Counted from the stretch's first letter, positions 35,587 to 48,082 are shown. The stretch: 64,000 bases of DNA from Biscogniauxia marginata (GCA_022695795.1 MU404183.1:35210-99209), one strand, 5' to 3'. Numbers and translations are program-made. The notes: generated by a model not told the origin, from the sequence alone.

Positions 35587-35985
35587 ATGGCTTCTAGTAG
35601 CGGGATTGATCGGCTTACCCAGGAAATGGCCCATGTTGATTTCGACTGCCTAGCTTGAGAAAACAGCCAGAATGCGGCCGATGCTTATACCGATATCATT
35701 AAGGCCTTTGGGATAAAGAACACAAAGGGTTCTGACGGGCAATTTCCTGGATAAACTTCTTAGACACGGGCGACTCAATCAAGTGGACGTGATCCAGCGT
35801 GAGGTTCCCAACGAAGGACTCGTTAGAAGAATTAGGTACCTAGTCTTACCACTAGTCTGTTGCCCTAACGATCATATTAGTCAATGCATTTAACTACAAG
35901 GGCAGAGCAAGAACAGCGACCAGCTGGTTAACGGGATGCCGGTTATTGACAAAGAGGAGAGGGGTATTCTAGAATATATCCAGGT
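35587..35985 (+). pseudogene. Remnant of an unidentified protein-coding gene (nonsense codon and frameshift)
   Basis: From the ATG at 35587 the frame reads MASSSGIDRLTQEMAHVDF to a TGA at 35656-35658, then continues ENSQNAADAYTDIIKAFGI. Near 35740 the coding signal jumps by one base to a frame reading NFLDKLLRHGRLNQVDVIQR and on to about 35838. A further open stretch (NGMPVIDKEERGILEYIQ) ends at a GTAAGT donor at about 35982. The composition looks like real protein, but I recognise no family. It borders an AT-rich relic at 36060, so RIP-type damage is plausible for the TGA. The exon structure is uncertain. Confidence 0.4.
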
Positions 35986-36059
35986 AAGTACCTAGGCAGT
36001 GAAATCATTCTATGTTAAAGAGGAGGTAAAAAGGATGATTTATCAATGTTATTAAAACT

Positions 36060-36480
36060 ATATCACCTTTTACCTAGTTTAATAAATACTTAATAAGCTG
36101 TCATTTAATTATTAGCTTTTTTTAAATATTTATAAATTTATAAATAAAAAAATAATAATTAATTATTAAAATTTAAAATTTTTTTAAATATTTAAATATT
36201 ATTTAATAATTATTATAATAAAAATTATATTTAAATTATTTTATAAATATAATTTTTAAAATATTTTATTTTAAATAAATAAATTTTTAAAAATAAATAA
36301 TAATATATTATATTAATTTTAACTTAATTATATTACTTTTATTATTAATTATTTATTAAATTTAATAAAGTTTAAAAGCCTTTTATTTACCTCGCCTTTA
36401 TTTAGCTCTTTATTTAATATCCTTAATATTTATTTATTATTATAAGTATTTATAAAATAGCATTTTTCTACATATTAAAT
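36060..36480. repeat. AT-rich relic, probably RIP-degraded repeat
   Basis: About 420 bp is almost entirely A/T between sequences of balanced composition. No family relationship is clear. Confidence 0.5.
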
Positions 36481-37064
36481 GTAAGTACATGCCTACATAT
36501 TTTTATATTTGTTCATTTACTTATCTTTTATACATAGGTACCTAAGGTTCTTACATCTTTATCAAGTGAAGGTACCTTAGGTATTTAGCATAGGTACCTA
36601 CCTTGTCAGCAGTTGTTAAGCAGGTGGTTGGCACACATTCACACGCACCCAATTTTTTTCTTGGTCATCAGCCCTTTTTTGGTCCTGTGGTCTACGCCTA
36701 CAAGGTACGTACCTACAGGTCCAAGGCAACCTTCGCTCCCCCCCCCACGTCACTTGCCTTCTTGCGCTTGTCTACACCTGAAGCTCATCCTCAACATCCG
36801 CTCCTACTACCTAATTACCACAAACTCCTCTCTTTCTCTTCCACCCTCTCTTTGTCTTCCGCATCTACCCTTTATTTCGCTGATCGCCCATCCCAGCCAG
36901 CTGAGGATAAACAATACCTCAGCACCTCTACCGTCGTCGTCAACCTCTAATCTAACCATTGCCCACACCGCATCCTCGTCATCCTCGTCATCCTCGTCAT
37001 CCTCGTCTCCCGTAAATAACCAACAACAGCACCGACAACGAAAACAACAAGAACCATCGTCAAG
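36481..37064 (+). promoter_or_regulatory. atg8 promoter and 5' leader
   Basis: It contains TAGGTACCTA motifs at 36535-36600, CT-rich tracts, and a 9-bp tandem repeat (CCTCGTCAT, about four copies, 36972-37008) just upstream of the start codon. The short frames here are non-coding shadows. Confidence 0.5.
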
Positions 37065-37683
37065 ATGCGATCCAAGTTTAAGGACGAGCACCCCTTTGAG
37101 AAGCGCAAGGCCGAGGCCGAGCGCATCCGTCAGAAGTACGCTGACCGCATTCCGGTGAGTTGCTTTCTCTCTCCTCCCCTCCTTATAATAACCATCTATC
37201 CATCCTTGATCCCAAATCTATGCATCGTCTTTGTCGCTTTCATCGCCTCGTCCGTCTCGCCTTCCTTCCATGCCTGTCTGCTGTTTTGCTGCCCATCTCA
37301 ACCTCACGACTCGAACTTAGTTTGCTAACTCCATCCATCGATAGGTCATCTGCGAGAAGGTTGAAAAGTCTGACATCGCTACCATCGACAAAAAGAAGTA
37401 CCTCGTCCCTGCAGATCTCACCGTAGGCCAGTTTGTCTACGTCATCCGCAAGCGTATCAAGCTGTCCCCCGAGAAGGCCATTTTTATCTTTGTCGATGAG
37501 GTCCTCCCCCCGACTGCTGCCCTCATGAGTAGCATCTATGAGGAACACAAGGACGAGGATGGGTATGTTCCACTCCCCCCGATAGACCCGTCTTGTTTTG
37601 CAGATCTATGACTGACCTTTTGTCTGTACAGCTTCCTCTACATCACCTACTCGGGCGAGAATACTTTTGGTGATGCCCTCTAA
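37065..37683 (+). CDS. atg8: Atg8, ubiquitin-like autophagy protein (3 exons, 119 aa)
   Basis: Exons are 37065-37154, 37345-37562 and 37632-37683 (introns of 190 and 69 nt). The protein starts [20 protein letters not shown] and ends [11 protein letters not shown]. Gly116 is the processing site: Atg4 removes Asp-Ala-Leu, and the exposed glycine is joined to phosphatidylethanolamine on autophagosomal membranes. Length, the two helices, the ubiquitin fold and the LIR-binding residues around VEKSDI and KKKYLVP are all typical. It is one of the most secure calls in the window. The long first intron and CT-rich leader are usual for this gene in filamentous fungi. Confidence 0.97.
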
Positions 37684-38985
37684 GGCCTTCTCAGGGTGTT
37701 CTTCGATTACAATCTCCCGGCGTTTACGGTGTAGGCTGCGATACGATGGTTTTAGTTGCTGTGGATTATTGGTAGGGCAAGGATAGCAAGGCAGACATCG
37801 GCAAAGTAATCCACTGCTTGCAGATGGCCATGCCCTCTTCTCGGTATTGGTTCGTCAATCAACACACCATATAGTGGCTTTGTGCCCACCAAACCGCGTA
37901 CATCCGCAACCTCGTTAGAGTGACCGCTCTTCATTTAATTCATCCATATGTGCCGTGAAGCTGGTGTGGCGGCCTATCCATTTGTCTGCTCTTTTTTTCC
38001 TAGTCACTGATGTCTACCTGCCGGCTCTCGTTCCGAGACGAAGGGAGCTTTAGTTTAGATCCAAGAACAGCACTCGAGTTTGAGCCTTTGATTGCTTCAG
38101 TTGAGAATGTAAGATTAATTTGCCACGCTTACATCTTGTTACCCCATAGGTGCTTTGCAGTCAATCCGATGCGTGGTGATTTCTAACTGTACAGCCCTGT
38201 CTCGCACACCCTATCAAAGAGTGAATGTATACAAGTTCTATGCCAGAAACACCTTAGGAACAAGAGTGTGTACGTTTTTACTCCTTTCTGACGCTTTGTT
38301 ATTGTTTTGTCTGTAGGTACCTTAATTTATAATCACGAGAGTGAATGAAGAAAAAAGGGGCAAAGAAATACTTACTGGACTGTGCGTAGGAAAGCTCCCT
38401 CGGGTATCATGCAGATGATATATTACCACCTCCAGATCCATAAATTCGTTGGCTATTCTGCCTAATAGTCAACTTGATGTCAGATAATCTGCCCTATCTG
38501 TTTAAGCCACACACGCACACACGCACACACGCACACACTTGGTGGATACGTTATCCGGTCTTCTCCGTGACAGTAACAAAGCCTTCTACAGCATTTAAGA
38601 CAGACAGTTCTCTTCCACGACGCTGGAATTGTAAGGTGCTACCTATCTAGATAAAGTCCACATTTAAACCCATGCCGACGAAGTGTGCAAAAGTAGATAT
38701 GTATAAAGTGAATGCTGCCTTATAATTATCGCTCTCAATGTTTACTATATCCCTGGGCCCTCAGAGATGGTTCTGAATGGTGACATACCTATTCTTAGCT
38801 TGGCCGGGTAGTTAAAGGCGAGTTTAAGAAGCTCGCGAGATGGAGAGGAAGATAAGAAGATATCAGCAGATCGTGGAAGCTGTTGGAAACGAGGCTTTTC
38901 AGCCCCCCTAATAAGCACCAGACTTAGGGGCCTGTAGAAGTGAAGGAGGAATCCCGCCTGGCAAGATTAAGCAACAAAGGATACT
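37684..38985. other. Intergenic region downstream of atg8
   Basis: No gene is supportable. It contains an ACACACGC microsatellite at about 38507-38538. Composition becomes AT-rich from about 38985. Confidence 0.5.
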
Positions 38986-40560
38986 TTTAAATGTAAAAGG
39001 ACCGTTTCCTTGTTCTTTAAATAGAAAGTCTTTATTATATTATTATATATTATTATATATTGTGATGAAAACTTTTTTTAACACTTTATTAAATATAAAG
39101 TAAACTTTAAAATTAGAAATAATAACTTTTAAATGTAAAAGGTTTTATTAAAAACATAAGCATTTTTTCATTTTTAATATAAAAAAATAAACTTTTTAAT
39201 ATATATATAATAATAATAAAATAAAACAAGTTTATAAAAGAAATAATTTTTATATAAAAATTAAAAAGATTTTAAACCTTTTTTTATTATATAATAATTT
39301 AATTTAATTAAAATAAAACTCGAAAAAAATATATATATAAAAAAGTTTCTACGTTTTATTATAATTTTAGTTTTTACGCGTTTTCTTTTTATATATTTTA
39401 ATATTAATTTTCTTGATTTTATTTTTAATTAAACTATATAATTATATAATTAAAGAAAAAGGTTTGATATGTTCCCGATTTTTATGTAAAAAATATTAAT
39501 TTTCGAAAAAATCGATTTTATATAAAAAAACTATTTTGTTTGTAAGCTTGTTTTATTTACTCGTTTATATAATATATTAATAAGTTATTATAATATTATA
39601 AAACTATATTTTTTTAATTAATATAATAAATAATAATTTAATATTATTATTAATTTTAATATTAATAATTTAAATAATTATTTCGATTATAAATCTTGTT
39701 TTATTAAAATTATATTTATTTTCATTTTAAATTTTATAATTATTTTATATATTAATTTAAATTTTTATATAAAGCTTTTTAATTAATTATTTAATTAATT
39801 ATTTAATCGCGTTTAAAATTAATTTTATCGTTATATAAAATTAATAATTTTAATTTTAATTAATTTTACGTTATATTTATATAATATTAAATTTATTATT
39901 ATAATAATATATTTTAAATAAAAAAGTGTTTAATTATTTAAATTAATAATATATTAACTAATTACCATTTTTTTGTAAAATATAAATTTTCGAATATTTA
40001 ATTATATAATTAATTATATAAATATATCGTTATTTTGTTTTTATAATATTATATAAAAAACTTTATAAAATGTTATTAATTTATAATAATTAATTCTCGA
40101 ATAATATCGTTTATATTTAACTATATAAGCTATTCGAGTTTTTATTAATATTATTAATTTTTAAAATAAATAAACTTTTATTTTTATTATTTTTAAAAAA
40201 TATAAATATAGTTTTACGCGTTTTAATAATAAATCTTTTTAAATTAATTTATATAAATTACACGTTAAAAAACTAACTAAATATTTAAAGTATAAAATTG
40301 AAAAATAATAATTTAAATAATAATATTCATTAATTAATTTCGATATTATATAAATAACTTTTAATAATTAAAATTAAAATTATTATAAAAACTAACTTAC
40401 TTTTTTATATAATTTACTTGTTTATAAATGACGTTAATTATTTTATATATAATTATAATATTTATATTATTTATAAGATACTTTAACTAGAATTATATAG
40501 CTCTTAATATAATTTAATCCGAAAACTTTAAATTTATCTTTGTATTTAGGAGAAGATTAA
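38986..40560. mobile_element. RIP-degraded DNA-transposon-like repeat, copy 2, with fold-back element
   Basis: Sequence from about 39580 to 40450 is paralogous to 9930-10860 and to 57690-59490. The terminal motif TTGTAAGCTTGTTTTATTTACTCG is at 39540-39563. A fold-back element precedes it (39190-39530). No coding frame survives. Confidence 0.6.
39190..39530. mobile_element. Fold-back / MITE-like element, copy B
   Basis: It has the same organisation as the other copies: an arm with AACCTTTTTTTATTATATAATAA, a centre with TTTTTACGCGTTTTC, and an opposite arm with AATTATATAATTAAAGAAAAAGG followed by AATCGATTTTATATAAA. It is heavily mutated, and its outer ends are less certain than in copies A and D. 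Confidence 0.55.
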
Positions 40561-41190
40561 AAAGGACGATGCTTTTCATTTTATGATACTATCTAGTAAG
40601 TTGAGAATTAAATGGGAACTAGGAAAGAAGGTCAATGACGAGATAACTAGTCTTGAGTATTACTAGTCCTCGAACAAAACATTCCATTTTATCTAGAACT
40701 TGACAATAGGGAAACATGAGGTCTACTGTAGTCCCAAAATGAATGACAAATTCAAAGACAGAGAAATCATAAAGTTGGTTCCATCTTGGAATCATCATTA
40801 TTTTATCATGTATTTACTCTTTGGTCGTGGCTCCATCCTACGAATACGGCACCATTTGACAGAAAGACTGCAAAATAACAAAGCGACGTTGCCCCGATGA
40901 GAGCTGAAATAGGAGAATCTAGAAGGCTGCCCGAGGACATAGACGTTAAAGTAGTCGTACCACCATTAGGGGTCCCCCACCCCGAGGCTGAGTTAGCGTC
41001 AGACCCGCGAGAACCCGATCCCGAGTTTGAGGATATCGATTCAGGGTCGACTACCTCGTCATACCCAGGTTCAGATCCGCCTTGACCTGAGTTCCCTGTC
41101 CCCTTATCGCCTCCTAGTTTTACGATATTATTAAGAAATCTTAAAAAGTGGACGAGCGCGTTAAGCAAACATACCTAGACTCGCCTTATC
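40561..41190. other. Intergenic region, possible alternative 3' exon of the adjacent secreted-protein gene
   Basis: On the minus strand a frame from 41168 to 40806 is Ser/Gly/Asp-rich, ends in a hydrophobic stretch (ALIGATSLCYFAVFLSNGAVF), and could be joined to the gene at 41325-41813 through an acceptor at about 41175. I consider the shorter model more likely. Confidence 0.3.
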
Positions 41191-41813
41191 CTATCCACTT
41201 AGCAAGGCCGAGATGAGAGCGGTCACGAATTCTGAAATAGCTGATATAAGCTAGAATGGGGGGAAACCATGTTAGCTAGCTACTCTTGGTTTACGCAGGA
41301 CCTAATCAAGGTGATGAGGCATACCGGTGCGGCATCTGAGATCAACCCTTGCGTCTGTTTGATGAAGTCGTCCGTCAACAGCGTGTTTGCCTTTCCTAGG
41401 AGGTTGCCTATCGTGTCGATGTTGTTGGGAGTGAGCAGCTTAGAGACAGAGTTCACGAGGCCTTCTAGGTCGAGGTCGAGGATGGTGCTGAGTAAAGGCT
41501 TTATCTGGTCGACAGTATCAACCGCGAAGCCAACGAGGCCACGGGTCTGGTTGGCGAAGGGGTCCACTAGCAGGTCAGCAAGGCCGTGTACAGTTATCTG
41601 TGTGTCGTCGAAGAACTCCGGGGTCAGGATGCCCGAGAGGGACTTGAGAAGGTCGACCAGATCCCCAAGGGCGGTGGTGAGATCTTGCCGTGGGCCTAGG
41701 CCGAGCTCATCTCGGGTTAAGAGAGGGTTCTCTGTATCCTTATGTGGGCCATTGAGAGCTGCCACTGGCATTGAGACAGCCACGGCCGTCATAAAGAATG
41801 TAGAGAAACGCAT
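41191..41813 (-). CDS. Small secreted protein of unknown function (2 exons, 182 aa)
   Basis: Exon 1 is 41813-41325, exon 2 is 41250-41191, with a 74-nt intron in phase 0. The start, MRFSTFFMTAVAVSMPVAA, is a clear signal peptide. The mature protein has no cysteine-rich pattern and consists of amphipathic helices rich in Leu and Asp (ALGDLVDLLKSLSGIL, TVDQIKPLLSTILDLDLEGL). The spliced end reads LISAISEFVTALISALLSG, which continues the same helical pattern. An alternative acceptor near 41175 would instead append a Ser/Gly-rich tail and a hydrophobic C-terminus down to 40806, as in a GPI-anchored protein. I recognise no family. Proximity to the repeat block is typical of lineage-specific secreted proteins. 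Confidence 0.55.
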
Positions 41814-43539
41814 GATGAGGAGTTGCTAGTAGGTGCAGGACGATCTTAGTCTGGGGTGAGTCCACGGCTAAAGCTTGGATATAGTTGTTGAGTTGGGATT
41901 AAGAAATATCATATATCTGGCAGAAAGTATCGTATCATACTTATAACGGTGCAAAGGAGGTTTGGATGTAATTACAGTCAGAGTTGCTCAAACACAGAAA
42001 AGCTTTACATTTCAGCCCCCCGGCTCTTCACGAGCCGCTTTGTTGATCTCAACTACTCTCTTCTCACTTCTCCGAATCATGATGCTAGATTCTCCGCAAA
42101 ACTTTACTCAATAGTTCATGATCTTGGTTACATCAAGCTTCATAGGTACAAGAACAAAGTAGGGAGTACCTAGTGCCGAGGGAGGTCAGCGTAGGAACCT
42201 GGAGTGGATAAGTGGAGTCATCTTAGAAAGCTTTAGGCCTGGCTAGTCAATATCCTCGTGATTGTAGTCGTGGGAGGGGCATAGGACTGCATCTAAGTCT
42301 GGCAGAGCGGAGGATGTCGACGAGGGTGACAGTGATGCAAGCGAAAATCTTGTCAAGAGAAGCTCGTCAGGATCGAAGATGGAAATGGACCATTTTCGGG
42401 CTAGGATCGTCATCAGTTGACCTTCGCGGGCACGGCTTCACCTGAAGACCGAATGGCACGTGAAGTAAAGGCATTGAGTGATTTCGCCAGAAATTTTGTC
42501 AGATATCCCTTTGTAGTACCATGTTGTACGGATAATGCTCAAGTGACCTGCAGGATGCTACAAACGCCCGGACATCAGAACCAAAAGAGTAGCAGGGTTG
42601 TGGCCGCCGCGACGTGGAGTAAGTGGTCGGCTTTTACAAGCTCACCCTGGCCTGCCCAAGAGATCAACGCTGTGGAGAACCCCGGATCATACCTTGCGGG
42701 GCCGCTTACCAAGGCCGGGGTCATGACGATTCGGAAAGCGGCGTACTACCTATCAATGCAGAATAGCATGACTGGGAGACGGCTTGGTAAAGAGAGTTGT
42801 TGATCAGTCCTCGGCCCTCAGGGATTTAGCATTAGAGCCTGATAGCTTATTACTTCTTTAACTCCTGAGTGGTTGGAATGCCAAAGTGACTCGGAGCAAA
42901 GCTTCACGGATGGTGGTGAGCAGACAAGGGGCTTTCCATATGAAACTGGTCTCTTTCAAGGGTGGTAACCTATATGGTATGTTTCTTTATAAGATATACG
43001 GCGTAGTAAGTCGCATTACCCGGTGTGACTGGATAATTGATACAGGGTGATAGGGCTTGGATATGTCACACATATTCTTTTTATGCGCGTCATGGGCGGT
43101 AACTAAACAATATTGTGTTCCTAAGCTGATCATCACATGCGTGAGTAGATGATTCTGCCTCGGCCCAGTTTGGCATTAATCTTATTATCGATCAGAGTTG
43201 CTCAATAGTGCCCTCGAGCCCATGGTGGACCTGGCGAAAGATCATCGTTTACATCTACATGTTGCTCGAAAGCCTCCCCGCACGGGTGTACCGTGACGTT
43301 ACCTAGAGAAGGGGGATCTCTGACGCGGTGAGCATGAAAAATCACGGAGCCCCTACGAGCTCTTATACTTGCAATTCTGTCGATGCTTGGCATTTGCTAT
43401 AGCCTTTACTCCGAATCGAATAAGACAAGCTTGTCCTAAGCCTATATCTTACTTTGTAAACCTTGACGGGCCCTTTCATGAGGTTACACTTAGTATTGAG
43501 ATTGTTAGAGTTTATCCTCCAAAATATTACCTTTGAAAG
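41814..43539. other. Intergenic region with no recognisable gene
   Basis: The frame at 42417-42803 (128 aa, no ATG at its start) and shorter frames lack motifs or support. Divergent promoters of the two flanking small secreted-protein genes probably lie here. Confidence 0.4.
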
Positions 43540-44297
43540 ATGGCATTTCTCGTAAAATTTATTGTAACATCTTTTGCAGTCGCGACGTTAGCTGCCCAGC
43601 CGCATCATCACCACAACATCGCAAAGAGAACAGACACTCCGACTGCAACATCTAGTGTCGATTTTGCGAAGATCTCAAATCAACTGTGAGTCAGCGTCGA
43701 CTCACTGCTTCGCCCCCTCCCCAGGGACCATTTTCAAGGCCCTTGAGGTACCGTAGGACGATGATCCCCTCAATTAACAAAATTACTAGACACTCCTATA
43801 TTGGACAGTTATCGGTACAACCGCTAGCTTCTCATCCGACCGAGACACTAGGGATATCCGTCCCAGAGAGCTTGAGAGCCGAAGTCATTAATGCCGTACC
43901 GGCGAGTGTTATCATCCGACTCGTGAATCCGCAGTATCGCGAGAGTGTTGCGGCTGACTTCGCGGCGGGAAATACGCCCGCGTGGTACCAGGTCAGAAAA
44001 CATGCCTTAATATAATAAAACCAGGTTAATTTGGACTTCATTATTTCTCACAACTATTAATAGTCTTTGCCACCAAATGTCAAGACGTTCTTCGAGGGAA
44101 TGGCTAAAGACATTAGGACCGGATCTGCTGTCTACACAATAACATCTGTCCCAACTTCTACGGCAACTGAGGAAGGAGGAGACGCCCCCATGACGACGTC
44201 AAGCTCGGATATGGCAATGCCAACTGGTCCAGATAGGAGCATGATGGCTGGAGTAATGGGGATGGCTGGTATTTTGGGTGTCGTTCTCGCCTTATAA
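43540..44297 (+). CDS. Small secreted, probably GPI-anchored protein (3 exons, 193 aa)
   Basis: Exons are 43540-43685, 43790-43991 and 44064-44297, phase-consistent. The N-terminus MAFLVKFIVTSFAVATLAA is a signal peptide, followed by a His-rich stretch and a dibasic KR. The core, with ISVPESLRAEVINAVPASV, LVNPQYRESVAADFAAG and NTPAWYQ-SLPPNVKTFF, resembles a widespread group of short fungal cell-surface proteins with a TPAWY-type motif. The C-terminus is Ser/Thr/Met-rich and ends in a hydrophobic tail (MAGILGVVLAL), as expected of a GPI signal. No enzymatic function is evident. The role is unknown; a wall or surface location is inferred. Confidence 0.7.
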
Positions 44298-46667
44298 GAT
44301 AATGCTTAGCGCGGTTGTCCTCATTTGAGTTATCGCAAGCTGTTCGAGAAATGCGATCCATGATATTCCTTGTAGTAAGGTACTAAGGTTCAATGGTCAT
44401 AAGTATATATCCAACTAAGCTAAGGGTTAATTGTCCTCATGTTCTTCCGTATATCTAATCATTGGTATAAAAGGGCAAATAGTATGTTTGGCATCGAGGT
44501 CAGTCCTGTACCTAACTATTATCACTAATCCGAAACCCAACTTTCGACCTGCAACAGTTTGTTTCTCTGATTAAAACTCGGAGCTCGCCACCTGTACTCT
44601 TATTATAAAAGCATCTTGATAACCCGTTGCAAGATTGTATTGGGAACTTATATCAAGTAACTCATTCAAGTGCATATAATATTTAGTACGAACTTGAATA
44701 AGATAATTGTTAGACAAATATCATAACAGAACTAGCTAACTAAATGAAATTTTTCTAATATCACACGAGGGCTCTAGAAGAGAACAAAGATGGTTAATGC
44801 TAATAATGTATAGCTTGGGTTACTGGGAACCAGCAAGCTGGAGGAGCTAATACATATCTCTCCAGCTCTGGTATTCGAGTAGCCCGGGTATCTGGTCGAA
44901 CACGTATAGAGAGTGTCGAAGCACATCTCCAGCTCCTTAATAGCCTCGGCTTTCTAAATGTCGCTGATCGTCAGTCTGGGAGAAGCATGTGAATTAGTAG
45001 GGAGGGTATTGGTTACAGTACGTCGAGTGGGAGTTAGTATGCACAGGAAACGAAATTACAGGCCTACTCTTTGACGACTCACCCCTCTTTTCCATAAAGG
45101 GCTTCATATCCGCTCGCGTTTGTTACTTTACGATTATAGATTTTCAGATCAGTGAGATAGTCACGTAACATTGTCTCGACTGCACATAACACCCCGTGTA
45201 GGTTAACAGGGTAATAGAAGTTGCGGGGTGTCTGGTGGGTGAGCTGTAGGCCGCGATGCGCGATGTCACTTTACAAGGGGTCTCCTGAAAATGCCGAGTT
45301 GCATAGAAGGAGGGAAGAAAGAAAAGAATTGTCTAGGGAACACTAAATTTCCGAATTGGCAGAAACAGATCATTTACAGTCGAAAAATACTTAAGTCTAG
45401 GTTAGTGTATTGGTGTCTTACCTACCTATGTTATTTGTATACCTATGTACGCATTGACGCAGGACAAAGCATAGTCTCATTACTCTAGATATTATCCGCT
45501 TAACTACTCAAGTCCGAAATTTTATACTACGCGCGGTTGGTACATTCTACAAAAACCTAGTTTCAACCAGCTGGTAAATCGTCACTGGGTAGTACCGCAT
45601 ATTACCGGGCCCATTATCATCCAGGATATATGTGTGGTATAGGTAGAGGATCTGTGGTCGAGCACCGGCATTTGATCGACTTATGATCATACGTGATGTC
45701 AAGAGAAAACCTCTGATCTGATCACACCTATAGTAGAGCCTCAACGAGAATTTGATGATATGACGGCTTGCCAAGAGAGATCATGGTCAAATACTTAATC
45801 GAAACCAAGTAGCAAACAAGATTTGACCTAGCATGAAGATATTACATACAGTACATTTCTCAATTATCTCATACCCCAGAAAAGGGTTGAAAATGGGGCA
45901 GATGATAATGTAGCCTAGAAGTTATTACTGGTATTTCATATGATTAGACACATTGACAAGACAAATCACCAATATGGAATTCTTCAATAGAAGTTACCCC
46001 AATACTTCCAGCCAACCTGACTACTCCTAGTCTGCAAAATTAAGTCATCGTGCGTATACGACTCAATAAATTGATGTTTTAAGCCGTACTACTACCATCT
46101 ATACTGCAATACCGTAAACTTGATACATATTACGCTTGGCCCTTGCATTTCCCATCTCCTCCAGCTGCGCGGGTTTGATACTATATGTGGCGAACGAAAT
46201 GACGATCTCCGTCAACCCTACACTAAGAATAGATGGATATGGAATATAAATCGCATCTTTTGCACCGCATAGTATGGTCTCCAATGCGGAATTGTAGGGC
46301 AGGGATAGTTCCCCGCGCTTCAACAAGTCAATAGTACATGCCGTGACTTAACATCAACCGTGGGTCATGCGATGCAATGTTTTTAAGTGCTACTAGATTT
46401 GGGTATTCCAGGGTTACTCTAAGGTTGAGATCCTCTGCCTAGTCCCACGATGGGCGCAGGTGACATACCCTTGCAAGACATTTCTATCATCGACGCCATG
46501 CATTCATTAGGTTGCCCGTCAGTGCCTATCAGGACTGTGCGGTATGATGCCCACGAGATCAAACATCAGCAAACACTAAGTACTATATGGGTTGTATTAA
46601 TTCTCACCTTGATTGCGTACGGATTCGATATTGTGTAAAGTAGTAATCAGGCTAATAAACATTGAAC
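44298..46667. other. Intergenic region, no firm gene
   Basis: About 2.4 kb with only short frames. A minus-strand frame at 46326-46099 (LPYNSALETILCGAKDAIYI) faintly recalls the C-terminal part of short-chain dehydrogenases, but no nucleotide-binding region is found nearby. The rest holds nothing I can support. Confidence 0.4.
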
Positions 46668-48082
46668 ATGAGTTTTGAGAAGGTAAAGGAGACTATTGCT
46701 GGCGACGATGTTGTGCAGCTAAACACACCACCAGCGTTGAAAAACGCCGTTTCGAGCTCAGATTCTGCAGAAAGGTCCAAATCTTCAGGGGGCATGGCTA
46801 GCTCGGGCATGTTTAACGACAACGAAGCTGACTCTGTATCTTCTGAGAGTTCCACGTCTGAGGACAAGGTTCCGCGACGGCGGCGAGTGTGGCGGCATTG
46901 TGCGAGGTTTTGGATATGGTATTTAATCGGTGTCATCGCATTCCTAGCTATATTTATTCCATTACTGTAAGTCTTGGGATCGACACATAACTCACGCAAT
47001 TAAAACAAAACTACAGTGAGTTCGCTAACAGTTTGACTAGGTTCCTCAAGATCATCCCCGCCATCGCTCAGGATATAGTCAACAAGGCCGACCTCCCGGT
47101 CTACGGCGGATCGCTAAGGGCCGTTTCCCACGACAGTTTGAGAATTGGGTTACAAACTTCCTTGAGCATCCCTACAGGACTTCATGTCCGGCTTGACCCC
47201 ACGGAACTTTGGCTCTACAATACAGAGAGTCAAAACTTTAATCCCTATACGATGGTTCCTCTCGGGGGACAGGATGTTAGCGGCACAACATATATAAATG
47301 TCGAAGACGACGCGAGCATTCTTAATCTTACAGAGATCGAAAGATTCCTGCAGAAGTTCTTGGTTTCGGAATCAATCGACCTTAGTTTCAAGGGTAACAC
47401 AACGGCACACCTCGGTGCTATAAAATCCCACATCGACTTGGAGAAATCACTGCAAATACCGGGCCTCAGGAACTTCACGGGTCTGGCGATAAATGGCGCC
47501 AGTTTTGTCTTGCCCCCAGAGGCAGACGGCTCAAATCTGGTTGGAAACTTGACACTTCCTAACTGGTCGAACCTGGAACTCGGATTAGGAAATATCACCT
47601 TCAACATCTGGACTGGCGAAATTCTCGTCGCTAAGGCCTCTGTTCTCGAAGTTCTACTTCAACCTGGCAACAATACGTGGCCTTTCAGAGGCGAGGTATT
47701 CCTTGACACCATAGTCTCGAACTTTGTGGAAGTCTTGAGGAGCCAATCCAGTATCTTGAGCAGCGGCAAAATTGCTCTCGGAATTACTGGAAATGAGACA
47801 ACGATCAACGGGCAGCATATAACTTATGTGGAAGATGTACTAAACTACATCAAGCTGGACTCAGAACTTCCACTAATGCAGCTTCTCACGGATATTCTCG
47901 GTAGCGTATTGAATGAAAACACAAGCCTGGATGGCCTAGAGGGTCTGCTTAGCAACTCCAGCGGTAGCAGTAATTCAACGGGCGATAATCCACTTGCGGA
48001 CTTAGTGGGTGGTCTAAACATCACTGGTTCCGTCGCAACGATTCTGCAAAAAGCAGCTCAACAATTGAACTTCAAAACTTAA
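46668..48082 (+). CDS. DUF3712 membrane protein (2 exons, 454 aa)
   Basis: Exons are 46668-46966 and 47017-48082 with a 50-nt intron that falls directly after the membrane segment. Residues 1-78 are acidic and Ser-rich, followed by a basic stretch (PRRRRVWRHC) and one transmembrane helix at about 81-100 (WYLIGVIAFLAIFIPLL). The C-terminal portion, lumenal or extracellular by the positive-inside rule, has repeated DUF3712 features: FLKIIPAIAQDIVNKADLPV, LQTSLSIPTGLHVRLDP and NFTGLAINGASFVLPPE. It carries many N-glycosylation sequons (NLT, NTT, NFT, NWS, NIT). DUF3712 proteins are fungal single-pass membrane proteins without known function. The end is a plain stop with no anchor signal. Confidence 0.85.

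Noticed and set aside
42417..42803. 128-aa plus-strand frame
   Set aside because: It lacks an ATG at its start, has no recognisable motif and has no convincing exon partners.
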